Origin: Lineus longissimus
Lineage: Eukaryota; Nemertea; Pilidiophora; Heteronemertea; Lineidae
Reading direction: 5' to 3'
NCBI RefSeq assembly: GCF_910592395.1
Contig: NC_088319.1
Location: 12,212,001-12,276,000, forward strand
Length of the DNA stretch: 64,000 nucleotides
Part shown: positions 48,801 to 59,985 of the stretch, piece by piece
How the letters are laid out: each line of letters starts with the position of its first letter
How positions within the stretch are numbered: position 1 is the stretch's first letter
Position numbers and translations under genes: made by a program
The notes under the pieces: generated by a model
What the model saw: only the letters and a program-made list of their open reading frames with translations
The model's database searches: none
Told to the model about the DNA's origin: nothing

Positions 48801-50118
48801 TCTAAACCCATTTATTTACATATTCAACATCTTTTAGAGATTGTGACATAACGCTATTCAAATGACAAAATTGAAGAAGTTATACGCAGAACTGAAACCT
48901 TCTAGATTATGATACTGTCGACTGCACTTTCTGTTGAAGGGCAAAATATCAAAATCTATGTATTTTGGGAACCCAACCTTTCTAATCCTTCATCATTATG
49001 GTGGCAACATTAGATGATTTACACATTTTGGGATCATTAAGTTTGGACTGGAACATGGAATCAGGCCCACTGCCAATCATCTTACGATTATTGGGGGGGG
49101 GCAAAATGATGTTTATAACTTAAGAGCAAATTTTATTACAAAAATCTGCAATTCAGAATTAGAACTAAGTGCTATCCTAGTCTTTCTAAACAATAGCTAG
49201 TATAAAACACATTCTTCTCTTAGGCCTATTTACTTTGTTGTTACCCATGATGATTCTTTGTACTAATGCTAACTAGATTAGCTATGACACCATAGTCCAA
49301 GAGGGCTACAAGTCTTTGTCCCTTAGCATAATCCTGTTAAAGGGTTATTGATAATGCAACTTGGGACAGGTGGAAAATGACCCAACAATTTAATGAATAA
49401 ACAATAAGCAACATTCAGAGGAGAATTAGCTGTAAATAGGTCCTTAATGACACAAGAGAGTATGATTTTGTTGTTTTTAGCCCCTTAGGGGCCCTTGGGG
49501 AGATAAAGAAGGGAGTACTGCAAGCTGTGAGGTATTGGGGGGCTCAGGGGTAAGCCTGTTGGCATGGGTGGGAGAAGACAGATGTTTTGGGAAACGGTAT
49601 ATTATTAAAGACATGTCACTTTGTTGCATAATGAATGGAAATGTTGGGCAGGTCAGCTGAAATAGGGGACAGCATAGTATGATCCTAATTTGTAGTGTAA
49701 ACACAATTAAGGGCCAATAACTCATTGGCAACAACCTGAAGTTAACCATGAGGAATGGTGATACTCCCAACCCCATCTTGCTAATCCAATCACACTGGGA
49801 GCTACGTGGGAGAATACACCGTGATCTCGTGATTAATTGTTGTATATCAAAGTTCTCCAACCCATAACATTTTGGTTTTGACCGCAGTACATGCAGTATG
49901 AGCAAATATGGATTAAAGAATCTCTAATCTATAATTTGGTACGAGCAATACAATGCTCTTCCCGTGCCTCAGTCTGTATTGAATCATCAAGTCATAAGCG
50001 AGTTTCTGAATAAAAGTCTATTCAGGACCTACTGTCTCAACTACCCTAATTACATAACAAGATTTGTGGTGGTCACCAAGTGCTGAGCCACCCTTCCGGG
50101 TGCAATAGAATATTCTAC
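48801..50118. other. Noncoding spacer
   Basis: A 9-G run at 49093 and a G-rich patch at 49482-49560. The 142-codon minus frame at 49477-49905 has no motif. Confidence 0.35.
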
Positions 50119-50197
50119 TCACCTGATCATTAATTGATTAATAATAACAATTGATTAATATCATTGTTGTGCAATATTGATATAAACACAAGTGCAT
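50119..50197. promoter_or_regulatory. Homeodomain / SOX-POU-like motif cluster
   Basis: TGATTAAT occurs twice (near 50135 and 50152) with AATAACAATT between, followed by CATTGTTGTGCAATA at 50162. The last matches the known SOX2-OCT4 composite CATTGTTATGCAAAT at 12 of 15 positions, with the SOX half complete. It sits directly before a minisatellite of SOX-like cores. Confidence 0.42.
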
Positions 50198-50286
50198 GTT
50201 GTGACAATGTCTCACGTTGTGACAATGTCTTACGTTGTGACAATGTCTTACGTTGTGACAATGTCTCACATTGTGTCAAATGTCCC
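50198..50286 (+). repeat. 18-bp minisatellite, 4.9 copies
   Basis: Units GTTGTGACAATGTCTCAC at 50198, 50216, 50234 and 50252 differ at one position; a decayed fifth starts at 50270. Each unit contains ACAATG, the SOX core. The translated frame (a repeated Val-Val-Thr-Met-Ser pattern) is an artefact, as 18 is divisible by three. Confidence 0.93.
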
Positions 50287-50867
50287 TGGAACAAGAGACA
50301 ATGCACTTGTGAATGTGCACTTGCATAGAGTTTATCAATTTGTTCCTTTCTTTAATCCAGGTCAACTCTCAACATAAACATAATCAAGTATGGATTGTAT
50401 TAATTAACAATGAATTAATGTCCTTTTCTCTTATTGATCAGGTGTTTTCGAGGGCCAAGGCCAGGGCCAAGGGATGATGTCAACCATGACTTAGCTTCTG
50501 CTCAAATTTCACAATATATGTCCTTATTCTGTCTTGCCATAGGCAGGCCAACACTCATGGTTTTCATTGAGTTGCATCCATACAGACAGTTCGTAAAAGT
50601 CATCAGAAACTTTCCATTTGTTTTTCAACTCCAGGATAGACAATATTGTCTCTGTAAATTGAAATCGACATCATTTTAACAAACCTAATAGAGGACTTCC
50701 TGCAGTCTTCATCACGATAACCCTATTGCTTGATGTCCCAGCTGGCTAGATAACTAAGTTCCCTCAGGGATGACCCAAAAAATGAACGCTCATTCTAGGA
50801 TACAATCTAAAATGACTTTTACACGTCATTGACAAGTTCACAAATGACAATATGTTGATCACCCCCT
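50287..50867. other. Noncoding spacer
   Basis: GTATTAATTAACAATGAATT near 50398 adds more TAAT cores. Otherwise unique. Confidence 0.33.
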
Positions 50868-51180
50868 TGATATCACTGCATTGCTTTCAAACAGACTATA
50901 GACTCCTTATTTGAGGCCAGTCCACAGATAGCGATATCAGTTGCTGATACGGTAGTCCATTATAACAGTAGATGGACAGTCAACAACATGTTTGCAAAGG
51001 ACCATAGTGTAGATCTCCCCCTCAATATCACATCAAACCACCACTACATTGCTTTCAAACAGCCCATAGGCTCCTTATTCCAAGTCAGTCCACAGATAGC
51101 CACATTAGTTGCTGAAACGGAAGTCCATTATGACAGTTGATGGACAGTCCTGTGATAACATATTTGGAGGAGACCATTAA
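50868..51180. repeat. Two-copy tandem duplication, 168 bp
   Basis: TTGCTTTCAAACAG at 50881 and 51049; both continue with GGCTCCTTATT-like, CAGTCCACAGATAGC, AGTTGCTGA and GTCCATTATRACAGT. Identity is about 80%. Confidence 0.85.
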
Positions 51181-51310
51181 CACCAGTCAAAGACAATCAC
51201 AAGAGATGAACAACATAGAGAAACGAGATACTCATAATTATTCATATCTGTTAATTTGCTGTGGCCAAGTTTTGTTTGGTTAGGCTAGGGGTTTTAAATT
51301 CTTTGGCAAC

Positions 51311-51480
51311 ATGAGGAGCCAAGTGGTTAACACTGCTGGCCACCTAGGATTGTATTTCTAGATGAACTGGCGTGACTACGACGGACCTAAAATTCCGGGC
51401 TCTTCACAACAAGTTTGAGGCTCAAGTAAAACCAAGCACCAGTAAAACCAAAAACCAATATCCATCCTGCTCTTAAATGG
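51311..51480 (+). mobile_element. tRNA-derived SINE, related to 29485
   Basis: GGAGCCAAGTGGTTAACAC (A-box-like), then GATTGTATTTCTAGATGAAC as in the 29.5-kb copy, then GTTTGAGGCTCAAGT. The B-box region is missing or decayed. Confidence 0.62.
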
Positions 51481-51489
51481 AACGACCAA

Positions 51490-51700
51490 GTCGCTCGGAG
51501 GGGCTTGAGCCTACTAACTCTAAATCAAAAGCCTCACACTCTAACCACTACACCAACACAGCGTCACTGCCCGCGAAACAACACATTTTTGGCATGTAGG
51601 ATTTGCTTGAACCAACTAACTCTCAGTCAAAGTCTCGCCCTCTATTATCAACCACTACACCAACAACAGTGTCACTGCCCAAGAAACAACAAATTTACAA
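51490..51700 (-). repeat. tRNA-like sequence duplicated, minus strand
   Basis: Minus strand: TGGTGTAGTGGTTAGAGTG is A-box-like and GGCTCAAGCCCCTCC is B-box-like. The block CAACCACTACACCAAC, GTGTCACTGCCC, AAACAAC occurs twice (51543 and 51649), about 106 bp apart. A SINE head with an internal tandem duplication is likely; an intact tRNA is not. Confidence 0.6.
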
Positions 51701-52167
51701 TTTTGCCTTGGCATTTATCGCAAGCGTAAGTGCATTTTTGTGCAGATAGCACGGAAGCCCATTTAGACGCTACTTAATTGACATGATATCAGATATGTAT
51801 ACATCCTCTTCTCATGATGATACGGCCATTAAGGGAGGATGTCCCCCTCTGTCACTTGACTATACTCCGTTATGACAACATCGCAACAAAATTATCGTGA
51901 CTTTGCAGATCAAGAGTTAACAGTTCTGGCACTGTTCATGGCAAATATATATAGTTGTGATCTGTTTGAGGAATACTTTTGTATGAATTAATGGGAGGAG
52001 GCACCTATTCTGTAAAAATAACTTTCCATTACAGAATGACAAAATGTTAATTCTAACTTTCAAGCAAAGGCAGCTCCTGATCAAGGTTACAGTAAATTAA
52101 ACAACAGATAGGCCTTGCTCATTGAACTTGTGATGAATATTCAGCAACAAATGGGGTCTTATTGCGA
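51701..52167. other. Noncoding spacer
   Basis: Nothing is recognised. Confidence 0.3.
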
Positions 52168-52331
52168 CAGTGGAGGCTCTCTATCAAGGACACCCATGGG
52201 ACTGACACAAGCTGTCCTTAATAAAGAGGTGTCATGAGTACAGAGGTCAATTTGAATGGAAATGACAAGTTTGGGACCAAAACTAGTGTCCATAATAGAG
52301 AGGGTGTCCTGCTAAGACAGGCTCCACTGCA
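52168..52331 (+). repeat. Dispersed repeat family F1, copy 3
   Basis: GCTCTCTATCAAGGACACCC, GCTGTCCTTAATAAAGAGG, CAAAACTAGTGTCCATAATA, AGAGAGGGTGTCC: closest to copy 1 at 11438. Confidence 0.8.
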
Positions 52332-52429
52332 TTTAGTAAATTAAGGGTGCAAGATGCAAAATATAGGCCACAACCCACATCAGTAGAATTAGAACAATCC
52401 AACACATTTTATTCTCTTTCATCATTGGG

Positions 52430-52770
52430 TGCGTGCAATAGTGGAAACAGCGAACCCATCTCTGGGAGTGCTCAACTCCCAGGACAGCCAATCAAGTGTC
52501 AGAGATGATTCAGTGTCAATTATCTCTTGTCATTAATTGATTGTGTTATCATATCATCATTGTTGCATCACAAATATCGCATTCACCGCGGTCGTCCAAC
52601 CCCTCTCGTGGGATTCACCACTTCAATCAAGACGCTTTATTAACGATTATTCCCGTGTCTATTAGTGCTATCTTAGCGACAATGGTGCCGTGATTTCATC
52701 GCTCTTGGCACGTAGGGATAGCCCGGTGGACCCTGTTAATGTCTTCATGAGGGGGGTCAGTGAGTTCAGG
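52430..52770. promoter_or_regulatory. Candidate regulatory island
   Basis: Unique. TGTCAATTATCTC (52514), GTCATTAATTGATTGTG (52529), TTCACCGCGGTCGTCC (52582), CTCTCGTGGGATTCACC (52603, near a Su(H)-type GTGGGAA) and TTATTAACGATTATTCCCG (52638). Dense TAAT cores with CpG links. Confidence 0.42.
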
Positions 52771-52849
52771 TGTGCTGTAGCAGCTAGATTTGTTGATCTG
52801 TCTTGAGGAATATTGGTCATTTATAGACAAAGATGCAATGGCAGGCAAG

Positions 52850-53240
52850 GTTTTTAGGAGCCGGAGTTGTCTCTGACCTAGTCATTGATCGAAAGCCTGA
52901 CTGCCCCCTGATCTCAGAAATTTTGCAAATGCTCAACATGCGTTGGGTGAAAATCGAAAAATATCAGAAATAGCAATTTGTATTATTACGTAACCACAGA
53001 AAATTTCACGCAAAACTAAGTACTGGTTAATTTTTGGGGCATGCTGTAAGATTATGGTTACTTCAAATTCGAAACCAAAATAAGGATGCAAATCCTGTAA
53101 TATATTAAAACAAAAGAACCATAGTTCTGAGAACAATGCCGGGACTCACTAGTGTTGTTGTGTTAAGCCCTTTGGCTGTCATGGTTGTCAAAGACCTAGT
53201 GATTGACCCAGGGCCTGACCTTACTGAACCTTGTCAGCCA
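52850..53240. repeat. Decayed duplication, about 318 bp
   Basis: GTTGTCTCTGACCTAGTCAT (52866) and GTTGTCAAAGACCTAGTGAT (53184), each followed by TTGA and GCCTGAC. The sequence between is not alike. Confidence 0.5.
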
Positions 53241-53302
53241 GAACCTGAGTTGGGTTACCCAATCCAGGAAACTGGCTGACGAGGCTGAGTGAGGAAAGGT
53301 GC

Positions 53303-53340
53303 AAAAATTGATCTGAACAATTTTGTTCAGATCAATTTTT
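53303..53340. other. Perfect 18-bp hairpin
   Basis: AAAAATTGATCTGAACAA, two T, then the exact inverse TTGTTCAGATCAATTTTT. It ends in a T run, but nothing else suggests a terminator in an animal genome. It is probably a chance or element-derived inverted repeat. Confidence 0.7.
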
Positions 53341-54164
53341 AATTTGAATACAAAAAATAGTGAAAATGTGCTTTAGCACCGTACCACCATGCTTACCTGC
53401 ACAGAGCGGACATCTGTTCAGCCCTGTGAGCTTGGAAAGTAGGTCATGGCCATTGAAGCACAATGTTTAGCCTTTTTAGATGAATCTATTGCATAGGCTA
53501 AGATGAAAATTTAAAAAATTTAAAAAATGAGAGGGCCAAGTTGGAAATAGTCAGGTGCCTTTTTTTGGGCATTTCTCCTGTCTACAGATAATTGTGAGAA
53601 TGTATGGTGTGAAAAAGAAAATCCAATTATATAATGAGCGTGAATATTTCTGGGTTTACAGCAAATGATACGTATCTTATGTATTTTATCGTCAAGTACT
53701 TCCACTGATGAACCTTATTGTTTTATTGAAGGCCTAACCACTGCACCCAAGGCATTCATTCTTTTTTTTACAACACAATGTATTTTCTCATATTTGGTTA
53801 CCATACAGATAGGATGCAAAATGCTTCAATATTTCTTTCAAAAATTCCAATCTCCTCATCCCATTCACCTGACGATATTGTTACCCAACAATGCCGAAGG
53901 GACTCTGGTACTTCCCCTGTAAAGGTGATAATGATCTATTTTTCATAATCTATTTGTACTTTTAACACCGAAGACACAAAGCCAGAGCCACCTTTTCAAA
54001 AAGACGACATTTTGTCACTGGAGATATCTTCCACAGCAACAATGAAACACTGGTGACATCATCAGTCTCGTTCTTTATAGGTGTCATTTACTCGGGGAGG
54101 AAACTCCTCCCGATAAAATTAATAGAGTGAACCAAGATTCGTGCCCTTTTGATGGGGTGTCTAG
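53341..54164. other. Noncoding spacer
   Basis: A+T-rich and unique. No gene is seen. Confidence 0.33.
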
Positions 54165-54320
54165 TTCAACCCTTTCATTGTAATATTAGATAATCCGCCC
54201 GCCCGCAATTCCGGGCACCATAAGATCACCCCAGATGCGACATGGTGTCAGATTCGCTCGAAAAATTCCGCATTAAAAAACAACTTTCAAGCCGCCTTTA
54301 GGCGTTCTGGATCTCAATAC
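54165..54320. promoter_or_regulatory. Candidate small regulatory island
   Basis: CpG-bearing unique block (AATCCGCCCGCCCGC, AGATGCGACATGG, TTCGCTCGAAAAATTCCGC, AAGCCGCCTTTAGGCG). Confidence 0.28.
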
Positions 54321-55714
54321 GGGTGCCATCAGTCATCAACTCAAAACTTGTAACAAAGTCACTGACCCTCTTTTGAACCCTTCGGAGCAAAACTACTTAA
54401 ACGGAGCAATTTGTTATTTGTAATTTTTGTTACTTGGATAGGAAAAAGGGCAATCAGGGGGCAAAAGGGCCAAACTGATTTACATAGATATTTAGCAACA
54501 GGAAGATGAATTGAGGTCATTGAAATTGCTTCAATAGAATAGGAAGAATTTCTTATGTTATTAAGTCCCATTATGATACTTTTTGAGGGTTTATGTAAGG
54601 GAAAGGGCCACAGGAAAGGGTATCAGGGGCAAGCAGATGATATGGGATTATGAGAGCAGAAAGGGTAGCGAAATGTTTGATGTTCACCATTGTGTAATAT
54701 GTGATTCATTGTGAGGTTTTCTCCTCACTTGCTCATAAATCAATGCATGATTCGCTCCAGTTAGTAAACGCCATTTGAACCCAATGCGCCTCATATTTTT
54801 CATGTTTTGGGGTAAGGTTATGTCGCATTAGCAGCTGTATCTTGAAGAAGTGAAAGGTAACTGACCAATTTGAACTAATTCAAAAGAATTTTAACTAGTT
54901 TTTTACATTAGACATGATAGTGATTGACAGGCCAATATAGATTGTTTGGAGCCAAACACGGCACATGTCGCTCTGAGCTTTGCTGGTTGAGATGAACTGG
55001 TTCTTCATTTCACTGTTCCACTGCCTTTTGTAAAATATGAGTACATCGATTCTCCATTATTTCCTGGTTTCATTTAGGCTCATCTTCTGTGCGACATGCG
55101 CCTGGTTTTGCTGTGACGGGTCAAATATATATGACGATACAATACATCTTTAACAATGCTTAATATTCATGCTATTTATGGGATAAAAATGACATTAAGA
55201 GCTGGTTCGGTGTCCTGAAGCCTTGTCAAACAAAGATAAAGCAGTTGACAGCGATTTTGACCAATCTCAAAACAGTTCGCCTGTCCCGAATTCAGGCCGC
55301 AAAAACAGACATTACAAAACTCAGAAGGCATCAGCACTTTGCTCATCGTGAGAATGTTTGCTCCTTTGATGTGAATAGGTCGGAAAAATTCCACGAGGAG
55401 CATATATATATGAGTACTCTCGATGGTCTCAAAATGCTTAAGATTCACACCTCTTATGGTTTAGCATATTCAGATTTAGAAGATGTCATTTTAACAATGC
55501 TAAGTGATGGATTCACTGTCTGCATGTGCTGTTAACCCAAATTCATTATTGAAATGAACCATTGAAATATGGTGACATAGACTTTTAAGTTGACCTGTAG
55601 TCTTGGTTGTCCTGGAAAAGTTCCCACATCATCTTACACCTCCAAAACGAAATTCACCAAAGAAATGTTATCAGCCCCGCCAATTTTCTGCTTATTCATG
55701 CCAACCACAAAGAA
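54321..55714. other. Noncoding; unrecognised 123-codon frame
   Basis: A plus-strand stop-to-stop frame at 55162-55535 is long for the region but has no recognisable domain and no splice structure. The overlapping minus frame is just as long, which argues against either being real. Confidence 0.33.
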
Positions 55715-55985
55715 GGGCTAGTGCAGGGATGCCAATGAGCTGAAGCAAAAAGTCTGATATTTATTTTTGGTTCAATTCTTCCCCTTTGATCAGCACTGAC
55801 TAGGTGCCTCTAAAATACTCATTTTTGGTCTGATTTTGAAAATTCGAAGATCTACAGAAAAACCAGAAAGAGATCTTCCCATACCAGCTGTCAAATTGAG
55901 CATTTCGTAACAGTAAAAAGTCGGAAATCCACCAAAAATTGGAATTGAAATCCCTACTGGTGTCTGCAAATCAGGTTATAAATGG
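55715..55985 (+). repeat. Dispersed repeat family R2, copy 2
   Basis: Same landmarks in the same order as 29085-29355 (GTGCAGGGATGCCAATGAGC, CCCCTTTGATCA, TTTTGAAAATTCGAAGATC). Confidence 0.8.
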
Positions 55986-56365
55986 TGTGTAGGTTTCCAA
56001 TGAGGACAAGAAAGTACTGAAGAAGTCTCCTTCATGACTACGTTCCCAGTGATGCCCCCTGTTAACCCAGTTCCTACATCTCCTTGGGCATATTTTTAAA
56101 TAATTATCTCACGGCACAACCGTGATCTGTCGAGCCTCTCAAGTGGTAAACAAATACTCAAGATGGCCCAGAATGGATCTGATTCACGTTGGGAATCATG
56201 CGATTTGAGTGTTCACTGTCAGTCCTTTGAATGAGACTTAAAACCGAGGTTTCTTGTATCTGGTATCTATGCCAAGGCAGGTTAAAGACCCCACCTATTG
56301 AGAAACATGAGTAGCTTGCGTGGACCCAAACTCTGGCCGAAGACGGAGTCACTGCCATGGAGGAA
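55986..56365. other. Noncoding spacer
   Basis: Nothing is recognised. Confidence 0.3.
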
Positions 56366-57025
56366 TCGAGTCGAGAATTAGATCGGACCGAAAGTCGGTG
56401 TCAGAGGTCACCTGACCTGGGGGGTCAGGTGCACAAAGTTCATAGCCCTTGTGGTTAAGAAACATGCCACTGTTTTTGAAACAGGATATGGACGACCACG
56501 GACGACGGACGGCGGACCACAGACGACGACCACGGACGACAAAAGACTGACGATGACGACGACGAACGCTGGACACTGCAGTATTGTATAGACTCCCCTA
56601 CGGTGAGCCAAAAAGGATGTATTTCTTTACTCTTCATACACGTAGCTTCCTGTTTTTAGACGCACCATCAGGTACGTTTTTATTTGTGCCATATTTTAGC
56701 ACAACCACAAGAAGATGAGTGCTTGTTGTCAGGATGGTAACAAGGGTACAATTTTCAAATTCATTGCCCTAGCAGTAAGAAACGTGCCACTGTTTTTGAA
56801 ACAGAATACGGACAACGGATGATGGATGACGACGAACGCTGGACAATGCAGTATTGTACAGACTCCCCTACGGCGAGCCAAAAAGGATGTATTTCTTTAC
56901 TCTTCATGCACGTAGCTTCCTGTTTTTAGACGCACCATCAGGTACGTTTTTTGTTTGTGCCATATTTTAGCACAACCACAAGAAGATGAGTGCTTGTTGT
57001 CAGGATGGTAACAAGGATACAATTA
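56366..57025 (+). mobile_element. Relics of the 302-bp/(GAC)n element with a tandem duplication
   Basis: 56375-56610 matches the last unit of the 8.2-kb array (GATCGGACCGAAAGTCGGTG, GGTTAAGAAACATGCCACTG), then a GAC-rich tract and GACTCCCCTACGGTGAGCCA. A second, shorter 3' end follows at 56765-56884. Each end is followed by the same 150 bp (GGATGTATTTCTTTACTCTT, CATCAGGTACGTTTTT, GGATGGTAACAAGG), so the 3' end plus flank was duplicated at a 270-bp distance. Confidence 0.82.
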
Positions 57026-59985
57026 GATACTTCAACAACTCATTACAGACTCTCGTTAACATTTTAATAACTTAACAATTTTCAAAATCAGCAAACGACC
57101 TCATATGTTGTGGGTATACACTCAATATATTGACAATAACATTATTTCTAAAGAAGAATATGTTTTAAAAAGAAACTCATTCAAAAATTCATCAACAAAG
57201 TAATTTAGATGACTTTCTGTACCCAGTAAATTGCACCAAGAAAATTAAATTTCGTGAGATCACTAACCAAACACTACAAAGCTACTTGCCCCCCCCCCCC
57301 CCAACTAATGACAATACTCTACCTAATTATTTCAAGGAGCCATAGATTTCAACGCTTAAGCTTACCTGAAACGAAAAGAAGAACATACAAATTATGATGA
57401 ATGAATGTTGAACACATATTCAGAACAGAAATTTCAAATTATACACTCTACCACTCAATTAATTCTTGGGCCTTTTTCAAAGGGAAGGAAAAAAAGACAG
57501 GCACTGGGATGACTGAATGGCACTTCAATTACCAACGGCATACTCCTTTGTAGGGACAGTGGCATCTCAAAGCCGTGTGTCAAGATGACTTGACATAGAT
57601 CCTAATCACTTTAATTCCCATCCCAAAAAGATATGACCATTTCTCAATGGGATCACAAGGACCCAACTGCATCATCCAACTGACAAGTTGAGTTGAGCAA
57701 GCAGTAACCTTTTCATTTCTGGCGGTGAAATGACACTTGGGTTGGATACCGCACCCATCACCTAGCTGCAATTGGGGCAGGATGGTTTGAAGTGTCCAGG
57801 GATTGCCCTTTTATCAGCTTTATGTTGCGTGGTCATATGAGTTAGCCAACATATTTGTCATCAGAATTTTACGGCACGTAAGTTGTATCAAACACATGTA
57901 ACTTCAAATTTGAAGTAATACATTTTTGGTTGTTTCTACGTGGGAGGCCATTGTAAAATTCTGTTTCATGTCAGTCAATCAGCTCCATCATCAAGTGGAA
58001 GCAAGTCTTATCTCATTTTCCTTCCACCAAATGCAGGGCCTTTTGGGGACAGTAGGCTCCTGGGAGAGGGGGCAGAACACTACATTTTGTCCCAAATGGG
58101 CCCAAATCTGTATGAGAAACATGGAGACCCTTAATGTGGCCCTCCCCTCTTAACACACCCTGTGATACATAGAAGAGACAAGGGCGTAGCCTTACTTGCA
58201 TCAAGTAAATCGCTCTAAGATAATTTCAATAGGAAATCGCCCAAGGTGGCATTGAGGCCTTTCAACTAGGGTGTGGGAGAGGCCATCTGTAATGAGACAT
58301 CCAACCAGATAAGGCAACTTTGACAGATCAAAACACAGATAGCTATACGTTTTTTCGGTATTTTTTTGCTCTTCACTGACAACTTCCAAACCTATCAAGT
58401 TTTGATTTCTTTGACACTTTTTTAAAAGATAGACTTCAACTCGGCTTTCGGACCTCTGGTTTTCATCTTTGTATAGGATCAGATACCACCAATGTTGGAT
58501 AAAGCTTTTACTAGGTGGGATTGTGACCCATTGGAACTTCAATAACAATTTAAACGTAGCTTTAAGACAAGAGGTCAGAGACACCAATTTGATATGCCAC
58601 CTTTATTCTGATAACAGGATAAGCAGTACTTTGATACTCCGAAGTAAAGATAGCAAATACGCTTTTTCCCATTTAGGTGTCAAGTTAGATGTTTACACTG
58701 TTTTATTTGTTTTACCACTTGAGATATGTCAGAAGTTTTGCCTTTTTTGGTGTGAAAATGGCTCTCTGTTAAAGGGGCAAGAGGGGAATGAGAAATTTTG
58801 GTTTTTCATGCAAAAATGTCTTCCTACAGGGCCGTGTCTTCTCGAAACAGGATTTTTGACAAATTCAAATTTGCAAAAACACTTTAGTACAAAGGATTGT
58901 AACCATCGGTCTCCCTGACATTTGCAAGACATGTCCAAAACCTGCTCCTGACCCAAAAGTTAAAACTTGAGATCATAGTCTGATCAACTGCAGTAGAGGT
59001 GTCTATCCTAGAACTCAGATGAGCAGCTTATTCAGGGCTGCAATCTGAGCATTTCTGACCAAACTTTATTTCTCAGTGCGTATAAACTCTTCACAGAACC
59101 TTACGCATTTGAGATGCGGTTCACTTTATACTGTACCAAAATATATCGGAGAGTACAATATCATTAAATGGATATTAAGGCCTCTGTTTATTATCATTGC
59201 GGTTAAGTGACGCATCCTGGACAGACTCTGTTATCTTTACCAACTTGATGCCACCCTCTGTCTTGTTGATTTGATCATAAAGAGCTTGAACTCGGCTTTT
59301 TTACTTCATTCTCAACATCACAACTTAGTTTGTTAAAAAGACAGATAATGGACATATGATGAGGAGTCATGCATATAACACGTGGAGAACTCATCACAGA
59401 ATTACTTTCAAGTGGTCCTCATCAAAATTATCAGAATGCAGCACCCCAACTCAAGTTACGCACTCGGTTCCCCTCCTTCCCACAGAACAATGGCTGCCCA
59501 GGATCGTAACCCATCGTGAATGATTATTTACAAACGGAAAGAGAGAAAGATAAACCAAGTCTGTTGTAATTATAAGTTGTCTTTCAAACTTTTTTGTAGA
59601 TCATAAGTAGGGAAATGCAGGAGATAGTTGTGAAATGCAGGAAATGCCATAGAAATTTTCTCAAAATTTCAAATATTTACTAGAAAAAAATGAGATACAA
59701 CAGAAAATAGCAGACATCCACATCATCATTGTAACTAAGTAAATAACTAACTATTATATTAAAGACAGAAACAACACATGACAACAGACAAATGAAGCTG
59801 ACGTTCTCACAGCCTCTTCTGCTACAGATAATCAGCGCAGACAAAACCAAATTATGAAATGATGCCAGCACCAAAGTGGCCAATTAACTCTCGCAGGGAA
59901 GACAGAAATATGAGGAAATGAACAACAGCGAGAGACATCAAGCTCGTTGTCAGGGGACACTTGATGGCAAGCCCCATCCTGTCTC
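57026..59985. other. Noncoding, 3 kb
   Basis: A 14-C run lies at 57289-57302. Frames of 128 and 149 codons overlap in opposite directions (58201-58918) with no known domain. No repeats were found. Confidence 0.35.

Noticed and set aside
50192-50377. Protein with a repeated Val-Thr-Met-Ser pattern
   Set aside because: A translation of the 18-bp minisatellite, which is a multiple of three and so stays open.
53303-53345. Rho-independent terminator
   Set aside because: The hairpin with a T run lies in animal-type DNA with no gene before it.
58201-58918. Frames of 128 and 149 codons on opposite strands
   Set aside because: Overlapping in opposite directions with no recognisable domain; chance length.
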